Below are positions 22,620 through 31,570 of a DNA stretch of 47,945 nt, piece after piece. The notes beneath the pieces were generated by a model. The model did no database searches, was not told the DNA's origin, and saw only the letters and a list, made by a program, of their open reading frames with translations. The DNA lies in assembly GCA_042090305.1 (NCBI GenBank), contig JBELJQ010000013.1, positions 1-47,945 on the forward strand, written 5' to 3'. Every line of letters begins with the position of its first letter. The first letter of the stretch is position 1. A program made the translations under genes and the position numbers. This stretch comes from TMED13 sp042090305 (GTDB taxonomy: Bacteria; Pseudomonadota; Alphaproteobacteria; Methylaequorales; Methylaequoraceae).

Positions 22620-23786
22620 ATGACAAAACATAAAAAATCAACTTACATCCCAATTTTCCTAGCTTTTTTTACATTTTCATGTTCAAGTGTTCAAGATTAT
22701 GTCTTCCCTTCACTATCAGAAGACGAAGTGGCAGCACCTCCTGCAATAGAAGAAGTTCCAGAAGCAGTCGAGCAAGTGTCTCAAGCACCAAACCAAGAAA
22801 TTCCTCCGTCGCAATATGCCCCTCCAATTCCGCAACCTCAAGTTGCAGACACAGGTCCCACAGGCACATTTGTTGGTGGCAAGATAAATCAATTTAGAGG
22901 TGATTTAACTAGTATACAAAATGCTGTTTCATCTCATAACAATGACTTTTTAAGATTCAAAGACCTTGTGGACGAACAAACATCTGTCTATCAAGGTTTG
23001 TCTAGCGCAATTAGGTCAAGACTCCAAATAGGAACAACACCAGGTAACCCTGTGTTGGTTGGTCAATGGAATGATGCACAAAGGGCTCTTGAAGACATTC
23101 AAAATAATGTGAATAATCTTCAGATAGTAAATAACAGAGTTACTGCCGACGCAGCTTTAATTTTGCACTTAAAAAATGCAATTGATTCTAGTTTCTTTAT
23201 TTCTGGCGCTATCGATGAAGATCACAACCAACTTAAAGTACTAAGAGATGATGTCCAACGTACATCTGTTTTGTATGAAAGATTAATGGGTGAGCTTGAA
23301 GAGAAAATATCAAGAGAAATTCAAATACTTAATGACGAGAGAAAGTATATGAAAAATTTGTCTAGAGATATAGAGGTAGGAAAGTTTGGCAGAAAAGTAT
23401 CTGCACCACCCACAATGGAAACTTCTGAAGATACAGGTGGTGATGATTTGTCGTCCCCTACTAAACTCAAGCAACTTAAAGTTGCTCCCCTCAATTATGA
23501 TAATGCAATTTTGGTAATCAAGTTCGATGATACAAATTTTGACTACTCAACTGCATTATTTGAGTCAATTTCCAATGCGTTGGAACAGATACCTTCAGCA
23601 GCTTTTGAAGTTGTAGCTGTTAGCCCCACTAGTGGACCTAGTTATGCTGATAACGCCAGAGATAAAGCATCAGAGGTTTTTTCAAAGATTGTTGAAATGG
23701 GTGTTCCAACCGAAAGAGTTTCTATAACATCCTCAACAAGCACTTCAGCACAAGCTGAAGAAGTCCATATATATCTCAAGAACTAA
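22620..23786 (+). CDS. Probable lipoprotein with a coiled-coil middle and an OmpA-like end, function unknown
   Basis: I do not recognise the family. The 388-residue product has a basic, hydrophobic N-terminus ending at C21 (TFSCSS), a loose lipobox. A Pro/Glu/Gln-rich linker follows (about 36-80, with many PP, EE and PQ pairs), then a helical, coiled-coil-like region (about 88-255). The last 95 residues or so (from NAILVIKFDD) end in GVPTERVSI...EEVHIYL, recalling the end of OmpA-type peptidoglycan-binding domains, but the conserved Asp/Arg pair is not clear. An outer-membrane or cell-wall spacer role is inference. It stops one base before converging panC. Confidence 0.75.
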   Translation: MTKHKKSTYIPIFLAFFTFSCSSVQDYVFPSLSEDEVAAPPAIEEVPEAVEQVSQAPNQEIPPSQYAPPIPQPQVADTGPTGTFVGGKINQFRGDLTSIQNAVSSHNNDFLRFKDLVDEQTSVYQGLSSAIRSRLQIGTTPGNPVLVGQWNDAQRALEDIQNNVNNLQIVNNRVTADAALILHLKNAIDSSFFISGAIDEDHNQLKVLRDDVQRTSVLYERLMGELEEKISREIQILNDERKYMKNLSRDIEVGKFGRKVSAPPTMETSEDTGGDDLSSPTKLKQLKVAPLNYDNAILVIKFDDTNFDYSTALFESISNALEQIPSAAFEVVAVSPTSGPSYADNARDKASEVFSKIVEMGVPTERVSITSSTSTSAQAEEVHIYLKN

Positions 23787-23787
23787 G

Positions 23788-24651
23788 TTATACTCTCACA
23801 ATACCATTTTTGCATACACTTAATCTTTCAGTCAATTTCAGATTATCAATAAGATTTACATTTCCAATTCTGACTGAAATAAATAATCTACATTTACTAG
23901 GCCTTGAATCTAGTGCTGTCAAATCTGATTCCTTTAATAATTCAAGATAGTTTACCTCATCAATTCCAGTGCTTTTCAAATTATCTTTGATCCTATCCAA
24001 TTGAACTAAGCTGAATTTTCTTGAGTGTATTCTTTCCTTGATAAGTTTAAGATTTTTAAAAACCTCTTTGAGAAGTTCGGATTTTTTTACAAATTGATTT
24101 CTAGAAGATAAGGCTACACCGTTCTTATCTCTCTGGGTTTTCACTAAAACAACTTTTATATCAAAATTAAAATCTTTTATAAGTTTTTTAATTATAAGAA
24201 TTTGTTGGAAGTCTTTCTCACCAAGAAAGATCTTATTTGGCCTAATCAATAATAAAAATTTTAGTATGACTGTTGCAACACCCTCAAAATGACCTTTCCT
24301 TTTTACCCCGCATAATTTTTTAGCAATATCACCCAAATTAATAGTAAATGAATTAGTATCATTAAACATTCCATTAGGTATAAAAACTATGTCTACATCT
24401 ATCTTTTTAAGTTTAATTATATCCTCTCTTATCGTTCTAGGATACTTTTTCAAATCATGCTTATCATTGAATTGAAGGGGATTTATGTAGATACTCACTA
24501 GGTTTAAATAGTCACTCTTTTTTGCTTTTTTTATTAAACTAATATGACCATCATGTAAATTCCCCATAGTTGGAATAAAATTTATTTTTTTAGAACTTAA
24601 AGATTTTAATTTTCTAAGTAGTTCAGATTTATTTTTTATTATAAGTGACAT
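23788..24651 (-). CDS. panC: Pantothenate synthetase
   Basis: PanC joins pantoate and beta-alanine using ATP. The 287-residue protein has the nucleotidyltransferase motifs PTMGNLHDGHISL, IYINPLQF, GEKDFQQ and LSSRN. It starts immediately after the panB stop (TAGATG), so translation is probably coupled. No panD is seen nearby, so the beta-alanine source lies elsewhere. Confidence 0.96.
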   Translation of the reverse strand: MSLIIKNKSELLRKLKSLSSKKINFIPTMGNLHDGHISLIKKAKKSDYLNLVSIYINPLQFNDKHDLKKYPRTIREDIIKLKKIDVDIVFIPNGMFNDTNSFTINLGDIAKKLCGVKRKGHFEGVATVILKFLLLIRPNKIFLGEKDFQQILIIKKLIKDFNFDIKVVLVKTQRDKNGVALSSRNQFVKKSELLKEVFKNLKLIKERIHSRKFSLVQLDRIKDNLKSTGIDEVNYLELLKESDLTALDSRPSKCRLFISVRIGNVNLIDNLKLTERLSVCKNGIVRV

Positions 24652-25443
24652 CTAATAACATTGTTTTTTACTTGGGAATTTATTTTGAGAAACGTCCTCA
24701 TAGAATTTTTTAAGAGACTTTTTTGATTTTTGATTAAAGTCAAAATATTTTTTTAAAAATTTAGATTTAAAATTGCTCATTCCTAAAATATCCTCAGTTA
24801 CCAGTATTTGTCCATCACAGTCGGGTGATGCGCCTATACCAATAATAGGCACCCTCTTTTCTTTAAGAACATCGCTCACAACAGTTTCTAAAGTGCATTC
24901 AACCACAATTGAAAATACACCAGCATTTTCTAATAATTTTAAGTCCTTTAAAATTTGTTTTTTTTCTAGTTTTGTTTTTCCGTATACTTTTGGAGCTCCT
25001 TTTATGGATTGAGGAAGCATTCCTATATGTCCCATTACATCAATACCATTTTGTGTTAGATGTCTTACAATTTCATGTATTCTCTCCCCACCTTCTAATT
25101 TAACTGCATCTGCTTTTGATTCTTTGATTATCTTTCTGGCATTCTTAAGGGCTAATGATTTAGAATTTTCATAGGTACCATATGGCATATCAACAATAAC
25201 AAGCTTTTTATTTGCATTTTTAACAACTGCTTTAGAGTGATTAATCATCATTTCAAGTGTTACTTTCCTTGTAGTTTTCAAGTCGTATAATACTATACCT
25301 AAGGAATCGCCAACTAATATTATATCACAATATTCATTAATTAAGCATGCCATAGGAGCAGTATATGCTGTCAAACAAACAATTTTTCTATCTTTTGAAG
25401 AAAAAGTATTAATTAATTTTTTAACTTTATTTCTAAAATTCAA
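24652..25443 (-). CDS. panB: 3-methyl-2-oxobutanoate hydroxymethyltransferase
   Basis: PanB makes ketopantoate, the first committed step of pantothenate synthesis. The 263-residue protein has the family segments VCLTAYTAPMA, LVGDSLGIVLY, VDMPYGTYE, VKLEGG and GHIGMLPQS. The usual metal-ligand context TAYD reads TAYT here, while later metal-site residues (GDSLG) are kept. The start is a TTG at 25443, supported by GAGG (25450-25453) six bases before it and the lack of a nearby ATG. Confidence 0.93.
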   Translation of the reverse strand: MNFRNKVKKLINTFSSKDRKIVCLTAYTAPMACLINEYCDIILVGDSLGIVLYDLKTTRKVTLEMMINHSKAVVKNANKKLVIVDMPYGTYENSKSLALKNARKIIKESKADAVKLEGGERIHEIVRHLTQNGIDVMGHIGMLPQSIKGAPKVYGKTKLEKKQILKDLKLLENAGVFSIVVECTLETVVSDVLKEKRVPIIGIGASPDCDGQILVTEDILGMSNFKSKFLKKYFDFNQKSKKSLKKFYEDVSQNKFPSKKQCY

Positions 25444-25495
25444 ATTTTACCTCTTTTTTTTTTCATAAGCAGTATTTATAAACTATACTCTCCAT

Positions 25496-27151
25496 ATGAA
25501 AAAAAAAATAAAAAATTTAATTTCATTTATTATTATATTTTTCCCATATTTTTCTTTTTCGAATAATATTGAAAATCAAATTCAACCAGAAATTCAATCT
25601 CAAGATTTAAATATTAAAAATAAATTTTTAGCTACTAAAAAAAATTTAGTTGTAACCGCAAATGATTATGCAACACAAATTGGCCATCAATTACTTAACC
25701 TGGGAGGTAACGTTGTGGATTCGGCAGTAGCGATACAGTTAACATTAGGATTAGTTGAACCTCAATCTTCAGGCCTGGGCGGTGGAATATTTATAACCTA
25801 TTATGATTACAATTCAAAACAAACGTATTTTTATGATGGTAGAGAAAAAGCACCCATGAATATAAAAAAGGATATTTTTTTAAATAAAGATAAAAATCCC
25901 AAAAAATTTTATGATGCAGCTATTGGAGGAAAGTCAGTTGGAGTTCCTGGTACTTTAGATGCTCTGTATAAAATTCATAATGAATACGGGAATCTTAAAT
26001 GGGCTGAGGTTATAGAACCAGTCCTTAAGCTTTCAAAAGAAGGGTTTTATCCATCACCCAGATTAATAACTTCCCTTGAGAAAGAAAAATTTCTATTTAA
26101 AGTTGAGCCAAATTCCATTTATTTAAAAGCACTGAAAAAACCTGAAAATAAATTTTTTAATGATCAATATACATCAACATTAAAATTAATTTCGAAAAAC
26201 TATAGAAGTTTTTACGATGGAAAAATTGCAAGAGATATCGTCAAGAAAGTAAGTCAGAGCAAAGAAAGTAATTCATTATCCATAAGTGATTTAGAAAGTT
26301 TTTATTCCCAAAAAAAAAAGGCTTTTTGCTCAAAACTTCAAAAAATGACTATTTGTGGACCTGCATTACCTTCATCTGGTACAATTAGTATAACACAAAT
26401 TCTTAAACTAATAGACTACATAAACAAGCAAGAAGAATTGAATATTAATAACATACTAAAGGTATTAGATTTTGCTTATTTTTTAAGAGATAAATATTTA
26501 GCTGATGATAACTTTGTAGATATTAATATCAAAAAAATCCTAGATGATAAATTTTTAATAGAAGAGTTTAGTACTTTTGAAAATTATAAAAAATATGTTT
26601 TCATAGATGAAGTGCTAAGCTCAACATCTCATTACTCAATCGTTGATGAATCACAGAATGTGATATCAGTTACTTCAAGCATTGAAAGCTCATTTGGGTC
26701 AAGATTATTTACTAATGGTTTTTTCCTGAATAATCAACTTACTGATTTTTCATTTAGACAAAAAGATAGCTCCGGTAACTTTTATGTAAATAGAGTTGAA
26801 GGAGGAAAAAAACCTCTCAGCTCTATGTCACCGTTGATTATTTTTGACTCAGATGGTGATTTTTTAATGACAATTGGATCGCCTGGTGGTAAAGCGATAA
26901 TTTCATATGTATCAAGAATTCTAGTTGATTATTTTTACCTTGGAAAAAAAATTAAAGAATCGATTGAAAATGCTAATTATATAAAAATCTATGGAAACGC
27001 ATATGTTGAGGATGAAAAGTTAAAGGGTATTATAAATGATAAAGTTAAAGTTAGAAGTTTAACAAGTGGATTAGGGGTTATTATAAAAAGGAATAAAAGT
27101 TTGTTTGGATATGCTGATCCTAGAAGGGATGGAACAGTAAGAGGAAATTAA
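25496..27151 (+). CDS. ggt: Gamma-glutamyltransferase (glutathione hydrolase)
   Basis: This exported Ntn-hydrolase transfers or hydrolyses gamma-glutamyl groups, mainly from glutathione. It is 551 residues with a signal peptide (about 1-22). The autocleavage and catalytic threonine is T377 in STSHYSIVD. Other conserved stretches are SSGLGGGIF, NGFFLNNQLTDFS, PLSSMSPLI and GSPGGKAII. It is divergent from panB with 52 bases between. The role is probably recycling of periplasmic glutathione amino acids. Confidence 0.93.
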   Translation: MKKKIKNLISFIIIFFPYFSFSNNIENQIQPEIQSQDLNIKNKFLATKKNLVVTANDYATQIGHQLLNLGGNVVDSAVAIQLTLGLVEPQSSGLGGGIFITYYDYNSKQTYFYDGREKAPMNIKKDIFLNKDKNPKKFYDAAIGGKSVGVPGTLDALYKIHNEYGNLKWAEVIEPVLKLSKEGFYPSPRLITSLEKEKFLFKVEPNSIYLKALKKPENKFFNDQYTSTLKLISKNYRSFYDGKIARDIVKKVSQSKESNSLSISDLESFYSQKKKAFCSKLQKMTICGPALPSSGTISITQILKLIDYINKQEELNINNILKVLDFAYFLRDKYLADDNFVDINIKKILDDKFLIEEFSTFENYKKYVFIDEVLSSTSHYSIVDESQNVISVTSSIESSFGSRLFTNGFFLNNQLTDFSFRQKDSSGNFYVNRVEGGKKPLSSMSPLIIFDSDGDFLMTIGSPGGKAIISYVSRILVDYFYLGKKIKESIENANYIKIYGNAYVEDEKLKGIINDKVKVRSLTSGLGVIIKRNKSLFGYADPRRDGTVRGN

Positions 27152-27153
27152 TA

Positions 27154-27181
27154 TTTACAAACTTTTTATTTTTGATATAAA
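27154..27181 (+). promoter_or_regulatory. Candidate rpmH promoter
   Basis: TTTACA (27154-27159) and TATAAA (27176-27181) are separated by 16 bases. They lie just after the ggt stop and about 20 bases before the rpmH ATG, so the leader is very short. Confidence 0.5.
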
Positions 27182-27201
27182 TCAAATACGAGAAATGCAT
27201 T

Positions 27202-27336
27202 ATGAAAAGAACTTTCCAACCCAGTAACAAAGTAAGAAAAAATCGTCATGGTTTCAGATCCAGAATGTCTACCAACGGTGGAAGAAAAGTTATCTCAAGC
27301 AGAAGGCAAAAAGGAAGAAAAAAAATTTCCGCCTAA
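27202..27336 (+). CDS. rpmH: 50S ribosomal protein L34
   Basis: This is a 44-residue basic ribosomal protein, beginning MKRTFQPSNKVRKNRHGFRS and continuing with the usual STNGGRKVISSRRQKGRKK and ending ISA. This matches L34 over its full length. It starts a long + strand run with rnpA and yidC, the classic order. Its 3' two thirds overlap the rnpA reading frame. Confidence 0.97.
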   Translation: MKRTFQPSNKVRKNRHGFRSRMSTNGGRKVISSRRQKGRKKISA

Positions 27337-27661
27337 AAGGTTTGTTACATTAAAAAAGAGGAATGAATTTTTATTCATTCGAAACAATGGTCAAAATACT
27401 AGATCCAAATTTTTCATAGTAAACTACTACTTCACGGGAAATTCAGAAACAAAGATTGGTTTAACTGTATCGAAAAAAATTGGTAACTCTGTAAAAAGGA
27501 ATTATGTAAAAAGGATCCTTCGTTCGATTTTGGCGGATACAAAAAAAAAATTACCAAAAGGAGTGGATTTTGAAATCATCCCTAAGAAATATATTGAAAA
27601 CTCAAGATATATTGACCTAAAGTTTGATTTAGTAAATTTATTAACGAATATTGAAATTTAA
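27248..27661 (+). CDS. rnpA: Ribonuclease P protein component, start nested inside rpmH
   Basis: RnpA is the protein subunit of RNase P, which matures tRNA 5' ends. Family features are TLKKRNEFLFIRNNG, SKFFIVNYYF and the RNR-like helix GNSVKRNYVKRILR. The RNA-contact core begins at about residue 33, and no ATG, GTG or TTG occurs between the end of rpmH and that core. Translation must therefore start inside rpmH, at ATG 27248 (89-base overlap) or GTG 27278, adding a non-core acidic/lysine-rich extension read out of frame from rpmH. I use the ATG; neither start has a strong Shine-Dalgarno. Confidence 0.88.
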   Translation: MVSDPECLPTVEEKLSQAEGKKEEKKFPPKRFVTLKKRNEFLFIRNNGQNTRSKFFIVNYYFTGNSETKIGLTVSKKIGNSVKRNYVKRILRSILADTKKKLPKGVDFEIIPKKYIENSRYIDLKFDLVNLLTNIEI

Positions 27662-27709
27662 GTTATTGAAATAAGTATCACTATCCTATATAAAATATCA
27701 TAATCACTT

Positions 27710-29407
27710 ATGGATAATCAAAAAAATTTATTAATTGCAGTAATCTTATCGGTTATAATACTGGTGGGTTTTGACTCCTTTTTTAACCCCAAAAAAAACG
27801 AACTTAATGGTTCAAATGAAAAAGTAATTAATTCTCCTGAAAATAATACCGTTGTTGACAATAACGATGACAATGTTCCATCTTTAAACCAAGTCGAAGA
27901 AATTTTTGATAAAAAGAAAGAAGAAAGAATAAAATTTGAATCTGAAAGGCTTAGTGGGACAATTAACCTCTATGGTGCAACTATTGATGATTTATCTCTT
28001 AATGACTATTTTGAAACAATAGGAAGAGAAAAGAATATTAAAATATTGTCATCAGAGAATTCAAAGTCTCCATATTTCCTTAGAATGGGATGGGCATCTA
28101 CAGATAAAGAAGTTAAGTTACCAAATAAAAACTCTTTATGGAAGGCGAGTAAAAAATCTTACTCTAAAAATGATAAAATTGAATTAACATGGAATAATCA
28201 GAAAGGTTTAACCTTTTTTAGAACAATCTCTATTGATGACAATTTTATGATCACCGTTCTAGATAATGTTAAAAATGAATCATCAAAAACGGTAAATCTT
28301 ACTAACTTCTCATATCTCAGAAGAATTAATTATAAACCCTCTAATAAATTCTTTATTTTGCATGAAGGACCACTTGGGGTATTTAATGAAACACTAAAGG
28401 AAGTTTCCTATGATGAGATAGAGGAAAATAATGAAATTACTGAAACAACTAAAAATGGTTGGATTGGATATACAGATCATTATTGGCAAGTATCTATATT
28501 TCCTGAAACAAATGAAAACTTTAAAGCTAGATTTAAGAACCTAAGGAATCAGCCAAACTCAATTCAGATTGACTTTATAAATGAAAATATAAAATCTTTA
28601 AAAAAAGGAGAAACACTCCAAACCAAATCTTATATTTTTGCTGGAGCTAAGGAGGTTCCTCTTATAGACAATTATATAGAACAAATAGGTATTAATAAGT
28701 TAGACTTATCTGTTGATTTTGGTTGGTTTTATTTTTTAACAAAACCACTTTTTTATGCTCTTCACTTTCTTTCTAGTTTAGTTGGAAATTTTGGAATTGG
28801 TATAATCATACTAACTATCTGTATTCGAATTATTTTGTTTCCACTTGCAAATAAATCTTTTAAATCAATGAACTCGATGCGAATCCTCACACCAGAAATT
28901 CAAAGAATAAGAGAAAGGTATAAAGATGATAGAACAAAAATGAATCAAGAAATGTTTGCTCTTTATAAAGAAAAAAAAATAAATCCCGCGTCTGGATGCC
29001 TTCCAATTCTAATACAAATACCAATATTCTTTGCACTCTATAAAGTTCTGTTTGTTTCAATAGAAATGAGACATGCACCATTTTTTTGGTGGATTAAAGA
29101 TCTTTCAGCACCAGACCCTACAAGTTTATTCAACTTATTTGGATTAATTCCCTGGGATACTCCTGCTTTCTTGACTATAGGTATTTGGCCATTATTAATG
29201 GGGATAACTATGTTTCTTCAACAAAAAATTAATCCACCACCACCCGATCCAATACAAGCAAAAATTTTTTTGATGCTTCCTTTTATTTTTACTTTCTTAC
29301 TCGCCACTTTTCCTTCAGGTATGGTGGTTTACTGGACCGTCAATAATATACTTTCAATAGCTCAACAGTATATTCTATTAAAAAGACAATCCAAAAAAAA
29401 CAATTGA
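27710..29407 (+). CDS. yidC: Membrane protein insertase YidC
   Basis: YidC inserts and folds inner-membrane proteins, alone or with SecYEG. The 565-residue protein has the Gram-negative layout: an N-terminal transmembrane anchor (about 5-22), a large periplasmic domain, then five C-terminal membrane segments starting near FGWFYFLTKPLFYALHFL. The hydrophobic core segments (GIGIIILTICIRIILFPLANKS, ASGCLPILIQIPIFFALYKVL) are clear. yidD, often between rnpA and yidC, is absent; only 48 bases separate them. Confidence 0.97.
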   Translation: MDNQKNLLIAVILSVIILVGFDSFFNPKKNELNGSNEKVINSPENNTVVDNNDDNVPSLNQVEEIFDKKKEERIKFESERLSGTINLYGATIDDLSLNDYFETIGREKNIKILSSENSKSPYFLRMGWASTDKEVKLPNKNSLWKASKKSYSKNDKIELTWNNQKGLTFFRTISIDDNFMITVLDNVKNESSKTVNLTNFSYLRRINYKPSNKFFILHEGPLGVFNETLKEVSYDEIEENNEITETTKNGWIGYTDHYWQVSIFPETNENFKARFKNLRNQPNSIQIDFINENIKSLKKGETLQTKSYIFAGAKEVPLIDNYIEQIGINKLDLSVDFGWFYFLTKPLFYALHFLSSLVGNFGIGIIILTICIRIILFPLANKSFKSMNSMRILTPEIQRIRERYKDDRTKMNQEMFALYKEKKINPASGCLPILIQIPIFFALYKVLFVSIEMRHAPFFWWIKDLSAPDPTSLFNLFGLIPWDTPAFLTIGIWPLLMGITMFLQQKINPPPPDPIQAKIFLMLPFIFTFLLATFPSGMVVYWTVNNILSIAQQYILLKRQSKKNN

Positions 29408-29413
29408 ATAAAT

Positions 29414-29998
29414 ATGTATGGACAATTTAGGTTTATCAAAGAGGTATTGGATGTAAATAGTCTCCCTCCCCAGACTCTTCCTGAATTTGTATTTTGGGGA
29501 CGTTCAAATGTTGGGAAGTCTTCACTAATTAATTCAATAACTAACTCCAATATAGCAAAAATATCAAAAACTCCTGGGCGAACAAGATCACTAGTTTTTT
29601 TTGAATCTGAAAGAAAGTCACGTATTGTAGATTTTCCTGGATACGGTTATTCAAAAATCCCAAAAAATAATGAATATAGAATTGATAATTTAATAGAACA
29701 TTACCTCAATAATAGGAAATCTATCAAATTTCTTTTTCTACTGATTGACTCCAGGCATGGCTTTAAAGAGATTGATAAAACAATACTTTCTCAAGTCAAT
29801 ATTCTACTAAAAAAAAGAGTGATTATTATCTTCACAAAAACAGATAAGCTCAAAGCTAAGCATGATAAAGAAAAATTGATAAAGCTAAATAATCAAGTTG
29901 AGAGGGAACTCAATAAAACATTTTTTAATACTAGTATTAAAAATACTAATGATATAACTTTATTTAAAAAATTCCTTTTAAAATCAATTGAGGATTAA
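29414..29998 (+). CDS. engB: Ribosome biogenesis GTPase EngB (YihA)
   Basis: This is a 194-residue TRAFAC GTPase of the EngB/YsxC family needed for large-subunit assembly. It has G1 GRSNVGKSSL, G2 TPGRTRS, G3 DFPGYGYSK and G4 TKTDKL. It starts six bases after yidC and its stop overlaps the argB start by one base (TAATG). Confidence 0.96.
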   Translation: MYGQFRFIKEVLDVNSLPPQTLPEFVFWGRSNVGKSSLINSITNSNIAKISKTPGRTRSLVFFESERKSRIVDFPGYGYSKIPKNNEYRIDNLIEHYLNNRKSIKFLFLLIDSRHGFKEIDKTILSQVNILLKKRVIIIFTKTDKLKAKHDKEKLIKLNNQVERELNKTFFNTSIKNTNDITLFKKFLLKSIED

Positions 29999-30897
29999 TG
30001 GTTAAACTTTCAAAAATAAATACTAAAGATTGGTTTGAACAAGCATCAATTCTTTCAAAAGCGCTTCCTTATATGCAAAAATATAATGGTAAGAATATTA
30101 CAGTGAAATTTGGTGGCGCAGCAATGGGCGAAAAGGAACTTTTATCTAGTTTTGCAAAAAATATCGTATTACTTAAACAAGTCGGTATCAATCCAGTTGT
30201 TGTTCATGGAGGGGGTCCAAGAATAAAAAAAATGCTAGATAGGTTGAACGTAAAAAGTTCTTTTATTAATGGACTTAGAATTACTGATAAAGAGACAATG
30301 TCGATAGTAGAAATGGTTTTATCCGGATCTATTAATAAAGAACTGGTTATGGAAATTAATAAAGAGGGTGGAAGAGCTATAGGTTTATCTGGAAAGGATG
30401 CCCTTTTAGTAGAAACAAAAAAAATTATATCTAAAGTGAAAAAGAGTAATACTAAAAGCAAAACTGACTTAGGATTTGTAGGTGTTCCAAACAAAGTTAA
30501 TGACGAATTTTTAAATTGGTGTCTTGAATCAGATTTCATACCAGTGATCTCTCCAATTGGATTCGGTCAAAATTTCGAAACATTTAATATAAATGCTGAT
30601 ACAATGTCGGGTTCTATTTCATCCTCAATTCTATCAGAGAGATTAATTATGCTCACTGATGTTAACGGAGTGCTGGATAAAAAGGGAAACCTTTTGACAC
30701 AGATATCAATAAAAGAAGCCAAGAAACTAATAAAAAATGGCACAATATCAAATGGTATGATTCCAAAAGTTGAAACTTGTATAGAGGCAGTAAAAAACGG
30801 TGTCAAGGCTGCTGTCATACTTAATGGAAAATTACCTAATTCAATTTTATTAGAAATGTTTACCGAACATGGCGTTGGTACACTAATTACTTATTAG
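29998..30897 (+). CDS. argB: Acetylglutamate kinase
   Basis: ArgB phosphorylates N-acetylglutamate, the second step of arginine synthesis. The 299-residue amino-acid-kinase-fold protein has VKFGGAAM (the lysine-glycine ATP site), VVHGGGPRI, GLSGKDA and MLTDVNGVL. An N-terminal extension (about residues 1-28) is typical of the arginine-sensitive hexameric form, so feedback inhibition is likely. It is coupled to engB by TAATG. Confidence 0.96.
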   Translation: MVKLSKINTKDWFEQASILSKALPYMQKYNGKNITVKFGGAAMGEKELLSSFAKNIVLLKQVGINPVVVHGGGPRIKKMLDRLNVKSSFINGLRITDKETMSIVEMVLSGSINKELVMEINKEGGRAIGLSGKDALLVETKKIISKVKKSNTKSKTDLGFVGVPNKVNDEFLNWCLESDFIPVISPIGFGQNFETFNINADTMSGSISSSILSERLIMLTDVNGVLDKKGNLLTQISIKEAKKLIKNGTISNGMIPKVETCIEAVKNGVKAAVILNGKLPNSILLEMFTEHGVGTLITY

Positions 30898-30898
30898 T

Positions 30899-31570
30899 GT
30901 GAAAAATTCTTTATCCAAAATAGAGTTTTGGCTATTCGATTTAGATAACACAATTTATCAGCCAAATACAAAGATCTTTGATCAAATTGATTTAAGAATG
31001 AAAAAATATATTTCTAAGACCCTCAATATATCAGAGGATGAAGCCTTTAAGGTTCAAAAGGAATATTACAAAAAATATGGGACTACTCTGTTTGGCTTAA
31101 TGAAAAATAATAAGGTAAATGCAGATGATTTTCTAAATTACGTTCATAACATAAATCTTACCAATTTAGAAAAATCAAACGAACTGATTAATTTACTTGA
31201 AAGTCTTCCTGGAAAAAAATACATATATACTAATGGAGATAAAAGACACGCCGATAATGTACTAAAAAAACTGGAAATTAATAATTTATTCGATGGGATT
31301 TTTGATATAAAGAAAAGTGGATTAGTACCGAAACCAGAAAAAAAATCTCTTTTAAATTTACTTGATCTTTATGGTATTGATCCTCGTAAGACTATTTTTT
31401 TTGAAGACTTGGAAAAAAATCTAATGAACGCCTCTTTGATGGGAATGACTACTGTGCTAATTAATTACAATAAAAATTCTTTAAAAAATTCTTATGTAGA
31501 CTATAGTTTTAGTACGTTAATAGAAGCTCTTAAAGTTATTAAGAGTAATTTAGAAGAAGGAATCAAATGA
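30899..31570 (+). CDS. HAD-family hydrolase, pyrimidine 5'-nucleotidase type
   Basis: This is a 223-residue HAD phosphatase whose first motif is DLDNTIY with nucleophile D14 and D16. It is followed by the helical cap typical of pyrimidine 5'-nucleotidases (NTKIFDQIDLRMKKYIS), then YTNGD (motif II), KPEKKS (motif III) and FFEDLEKN (motif IV). It probably dephosphorylates UMP/CMP or related compounds. It starts with GTG at 30899 and overlaps dapD by ATGA. Confidence 0.85.
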   Translation: MKNSLSKIEFWLFDLDNTIYQPNTKIFDQIDLRMKKYISKTLNISEDEAFKVQKEYYKKYGTTLFGLMKNNKVNADDFLNYVHNINLTNLEKSNELINLLESLPGKKYIYTNGDKRHADNVLKKLEINNLFDGIFDIKKSGLVPKPEKKSLLNLLDLYGIDPRKTIFFEDLEKNLMNASLMGMTTVLINYNKNSLKNSYVDYSFSTLIEALKVIKSNLEEGIK

